A stretch of 17,052 nt of DNA from Gemmatimonadota bacterium (GTDB taxonomy: Bacteria > Gemmatimonadota > Gemmatimonadetes > Longimicrobiales > RSA9). Below the pieces are notes generated by a model, which ran no database searches, had not been told where the DNA came from, and worked only from the letters and a program-made list of their open reading frames with translations. The position numbers and the translations under genes were made by a program. Positions 14,861 through 17,052 of this stretch are shown here, piece by piece (the first letter of the stretch is position 1; every line of letters begins with the position of its first letter). The DNA lies in NCBI GenBank assembly GCA_019689775.1, contig JADGGV010000032.1:1-17052 (forward strand), in the 5' to 3' direction.

Positions 14861-15742
14861 ATGCAACGTCTGAAGGTCTTCTTGATGATGGCGGGGCTGA
14901 CCGCGCTGCTGACGGTGCTCGGCGGCGCGCTCACGCACTCGTCCGGCGGCGCGGCCGTCTTTTTCCTGATGGCGGCCGTCATGAACTTCGCCATGTACTG
15001 GTGGAGCGACCGGATGGTGCTGCGCATGTACCGCGCCCGCATCATCCAGGAGTCCGATGCACCGGAACTGTACGCCATGGTCGACCGGCTCCGCCGCCGC
15101 GCCGGCTTGCCCATGCCCGTCGTCGCCATCGCGCCGCAGCAGCAGCCGAATGCATTCGCGACGGGGCGCGACCCCGAGCACGCCGTGGTCTGCTTCACGG
15201 CCGGGATCCTGAACCTCGTCGCCAAGGACGAGCTGGAGGCCGTCACCGCCCACGAGCTCGGGCACATCAAGCACCGACACATGCTGGTCGCCACGATCGC
15301 CGCCACGATCGCCGGCGCGATCGGCATGATCGCCAGCATCGTCCGTTGGGGCGCGATCCTCGGCGGTGTCGGCGGCCGCGACCGCGAAGGCAACGGGCTG
15401 GAGCTGCTGGCGATGGCCATCGTCGCGCCGATCGCGGCGATGATCATCCAGTTCGCGATCTCGCGCCAGAACGAGTTCCAGGCCGACCGGACGGGCGCGG
15501 AGATCAGCGGCAGGCCGCTCGCGCTCGCGGGCGCGCTGCGCCGCCTCGAGGCCTACGCGCACCGCATCCCGATGGACGTCAACCCCGCGGCCGCCCAGCT
15601 CGCGATCGTCAACCCGCTCGCGGGGCGGCGCGGCATCGGCTGGCTCGGCCTCTTCAGCACCCACCCCAGCACCGAGCAGCGCATCGAGCGGCTCGAGGCG
15701 CTGGCCGCCTCGCCGGAGTTCCGGGCGATCGCGGCCCGCTGA
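14861..15742 (+). CDS. htpX: Membrane zinc metalloprotease HtpX
   Basis: HtpX is an inner-membrane M48B protease that degrades damaged or misfolded membrane proteins with its active site facing the cytoplasm, alongside FtsH. The 293-residue length is normal. Membrane helices lie at about 5-24, 31-48, 143-163 and 179-200. The zinc site is HELGH (131-135) with the third ligand Glu205 in NEFQADRTGA. Other family marks are PNAFATGR (96-103), LEAVTAHELGHIKHRHM (125-141) and the C-terminal STHPSTEQRIERL (266-278). Its own TATAAT promoter and GGAG site suggest it can be expressed apart from the upstream cluster. In other bacteria htpX responds to envelope or heat stress (CpxR, sigma-32), but I see no recognisable stress operator here. 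The lipid-kinase gene follows after 17 bases. Confidence 0.96.
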   Translation: MQRLKVFLMMAGLTALLTVLGGALTHSSGGAAVFFLMAAVMNFAMYWWSDRMVLRMYRARIIQESDAPELYAMVDRLRRRAGLPMPVVAIAPQQQPNAFATGRDPEHAVVCFTAGILNLVAKDELEAVTAHELGHIKHRHMLVATIAATIAGAIGMIASIVRWGAILGGVGGRDREGNGLELLAMAIVAPIAAMIIQFAISRQNEFQADRTGAEISGRPLALAGALRRLEAYAHRIPMDVNPAAAQLAIVNPLAGRRGIGWLGLFSTHPSTEQRIERLEALAASPEFRAIAAR

Positions 15743-15759
15743 GTCGCCGGGGATCCCCC

Positions 15760-16704
15760 ATGTCGCCAGGCGCCGCACCCGCTGCGGCCGGCCCCGCGGC
15801 CGGCCGCACCTTCGTCATCCTCAACCCCGCCGCCCGCGGCGGCGAGGCCGCCCGTCTCGAGGCCCGCCTCGCCGCCGCGTTCCGCGCGCGGCGCGCCCCG
15901 TTCGACATCGCGCTCACCGAGGCGCCCGGCCACGCCACCCGGCTCGCCCGCGAGGCCGCGCGCGCCGGCTACCGCGCCGTCTGCGCCGTCGGCGGCGACG
16001 GCACCCTGGCCGAGGTCGCCACCGCCCTCGCCGGCGGCGATGTCCCGCTCGCCCTCATCCCGCGCGGCACCGCGAACCAGGTCGCCGCCAACCTCGGCAT
16101 CCCGCGTCGCCTCGAGGCCGCCGTCGACGTCGCCATCCACGGCGACGCCACGCCCGTCGACCTCGGCCGCGTGGACGGCCGCGCCTTCGCGCTCATGGTC
16201 GGCGCCGGGCTCGACGCCGCCGTCGTCGCCGCCGCCACGCCGGCGCTCAAGGAGCGCTGGGGCTTCGGCGCCTACCTCTACGCCGTCGTGCGCGCCGTCC
16301 TCGACGTCCGGCCCTCCGACTTCACGATCGTCGCCGACGGCGTCGAGCGGCACGTGCTGGCCGTCAGCGTCATGGTCGCCAACGTGGGCGAGCTGTTCGC
16401 CTCCGTCTTTCCGATCCGGCTCGCGCTGGCGCCGCACCCCGCCGCCTCCTGGCGCGACGGCCTCTTCGACGTCCTCGTCGTCGCGCCCGGCGGGGTCCGC
16501 GGCTTCGCCGGCGCGCTCGCCCGCTCGGCGCTCCGCCGCTTCCACGGCACGACGCTCCTCCACTTCCAGGCGCGGGAGATCTCCATCGCCACCGAGCGGC
16601 CGCTCCCGGTCCAGGTCGACGGCGACCTCGCCGGGACCACCCCGATCGCCGCCTCCATCGTCCGTGGCGGCGTCCGCATCCTCACACCCGCGCGCCGGCC
16701 GTGA
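15760..16704 (+). CDS. Diacylglycerol/sphingosine kinase-family lipid kinase (DagK-like)
   Basis: A 314-residue protein of the DAGK catalytic superfamily (DgkB, YegS, BmrU relatives). After an Ala/Pro-rich head, FVILNPAARGG (18-28) opens the nucleotide-binding domain, followed by CAVGGDGTLAEVATAL (75-90) with the GGDGT ATP motif and LIPRGTANQVAANLGIP (99-115), where the common GTGN reads GTAN. The beta-rich second domain contains MVGAGLDAAVV (146-156), WRDGLFDVLVV (231-241) and the closing QVDGD (285-289). These enzymes phosphorylate diacylglycerol or related lipids at the membrane, recycling lipid turnover products; the substrate cannot be fixed from sequence alone, and NAD kinase is excluded by the lipid-kinase C-terminal motifs. 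The ATG at 15760 follows a GGGGA six bases upstream that is itself part of a GGGGATCCCC palindrome. Its stop overlaps the next GTG by four bases. Confidence 0.9.
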   Translation: MSPGAAPAAAGPAAGRTFVILNPAARGGEAARLEARLAAAFRARRAPFDIALTEAPGHATRLAREAARAGYRAVCAVGGDGTLAEVATALAGGDVPLALIPRGTANQVAANLGIPRRLEAAVDVAIHGDATPVDLGRVDGRAFALMVGAGLDAAVVAAATPALKERWGFGAYLYAVVRAVLDVRPSDFTIVADGVERHVLAVSVMVANVGELFASVFPIRLALAPHPAASWRDGLFDVLVVAPGGVRGFAGALARSALRRFHGTTLLHFQAREISIATERPLPVQVDGDLAGTTPIAASIVRGGVRILTPARRP

Positions 16705-17052
16705 CCACCCACGAGGCCGCGCACCGGGTCCGGCGCGCGGAGTTCCTCGCCGACGACGGCGTCCGCCTCGTCGCCCACCTCGTCGGTGAGACCGCCGCCC
16801 CGCCCGCGCTCCTCGTCCCCGGCACGTTCTCCAACCACACCTTCTGGCTCGGCACCCGCGGCACCGGCTTCGCCCGCGCCGTCGCCGCCGCCGGCTTCGA
16901 GGCCTGGGTCCTCGACCCCCGCGGCCACGGCGCCTCCCAACGCCCCACACGGCGCGACCGCTGGAACTTCGACCACTGGGCCCGCCGCGACATCCCCGCC
17001 GCCGTCCGCGCCGCCACCCGCCCGCACCACCCGGGCGTCGTCCTCATCGGCC
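16701..17052 (+). CDS. Alpha/beta hydrolase, N-terminal part (cut by window edge)
   Basis: The first 117 codons of an alpha/beta-hydrolase-fold protein. An N-terminal strand pair (VRRAEFLADDGVRLVAHLV) leads to LLVPGTFSNHTFW, with the PG turn that commonly carries the oxyanion-hole region, then a helix and VLDPRGHGAS, matching the family's D-x-R-G-x-G-x-S element after strand 4. FDHWARRDIPAAV follows, and the reading stops at VVLIG, which should be the start of the nucleophile elbow (GHSxGG); the catalytic Ser, Asp and His are therefore outside the window. The start GTG overlaps the lipid-kinase stop (GTGA) and no independent ribosome site is seen. An esterase or lipase acting on lipids would fit the neighbour, but the substrate is unknown. 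The frame stays open to the last base. Confidence 0.82.
   Translation, partial: MTTHEAAHRVRRAEFLADDGVRLVAHLVGETAAPPALLVPGTFSNHTFWLGTRGTGFARAVAAAGFEAWVLDPRGHGASQRPTRRDRWNFDHWARRDIPAAVRAATRPHHPGVVLIG

Noticed and set aside
15553..16950. 465-codon minus-strand frame opposite the lipid kinase and the hydrolase start
   Set aside because: Gly/Arg/Asp-rich shadow of a recognised lipid kinase gene.

Overview
This is a very GC-rich stretch (roughly 70% or more by eye) in which every convincing gene lies on the + strand and the genes are packed almost end to end. I read thirteen protein-coding genes, the last cut by the window edge. I see no RNA gene, insertion sequence, CRISPR array, integrase or phage gene. 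Omp85 and TamB proteins point to a diderm with an outer membrane. A kinase-less PASTA protein, a short YbbR protein, TsaD, very high GC and TATAAT-type promoters fit Gemmatimonadota best, but this is inference from gene content; Deinococcota and other high-GC diderms are not excluded.

Layout. Bases 1-147 are a G-rich leader, possibly the tail of an upstream gene. Cluster A (148-2956) is thiG (thiamin thiazole synthase), rsmB (16S rRNA m5C methyltransferase) and a membrane-anchored two-PASTA protein, joined by 4-nt and 1-nt overlaps. A 42-nt gap with a TATAAC box follows. Cluster B (2999-14786) holds a membrane-tethered TlpA/ResA-type thioredoxin, a YbbR/CdaR-like protein, tsaD, a calcineurin-like phosphoesterase, an Omp85 protein (BamA/TamA type), a 1464-residue TamB and a ClC-type chloride/proton transporter with CBS domains. 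Its junctions are overlaps or gaps of 1-4 nt. A 74-nt gap with a good sigma-70-like promoter leads into cluster C (14861-17052+): the HtpX zinc protease, a diacylglycerol-kinase-family lipid kinase and a truncated alpha/beta hydrolase.

Functional theme. Cluster B is centred on the cell envelope: the Omp85 protein and TamB lie side by side as in the TAM outer-membrane/lipid-transfer machinery, with thiol chemistry (TlpA), an extracytoplasmic YbbR scaffold and an ion transporter alongside. TsaD (tRNA t6A) and the phosphoesterase are housekeeping passengers. Cluster C adds membrane protein quality control (HtpX) and a lipid kinase. I found no clear undescribed defence or mobile system. The most interesting points are the near-identical TATAA(T)CTCCGCG elements in the only two sizeable gaps, a PASTA protein in the place after rsmB where Firmicutes have their PASTA kinase, a YbbR protein without its cyclase, an altered anion-filter residue in the ClC protein, and a drift from G-excess to C-excess along the coding strand.
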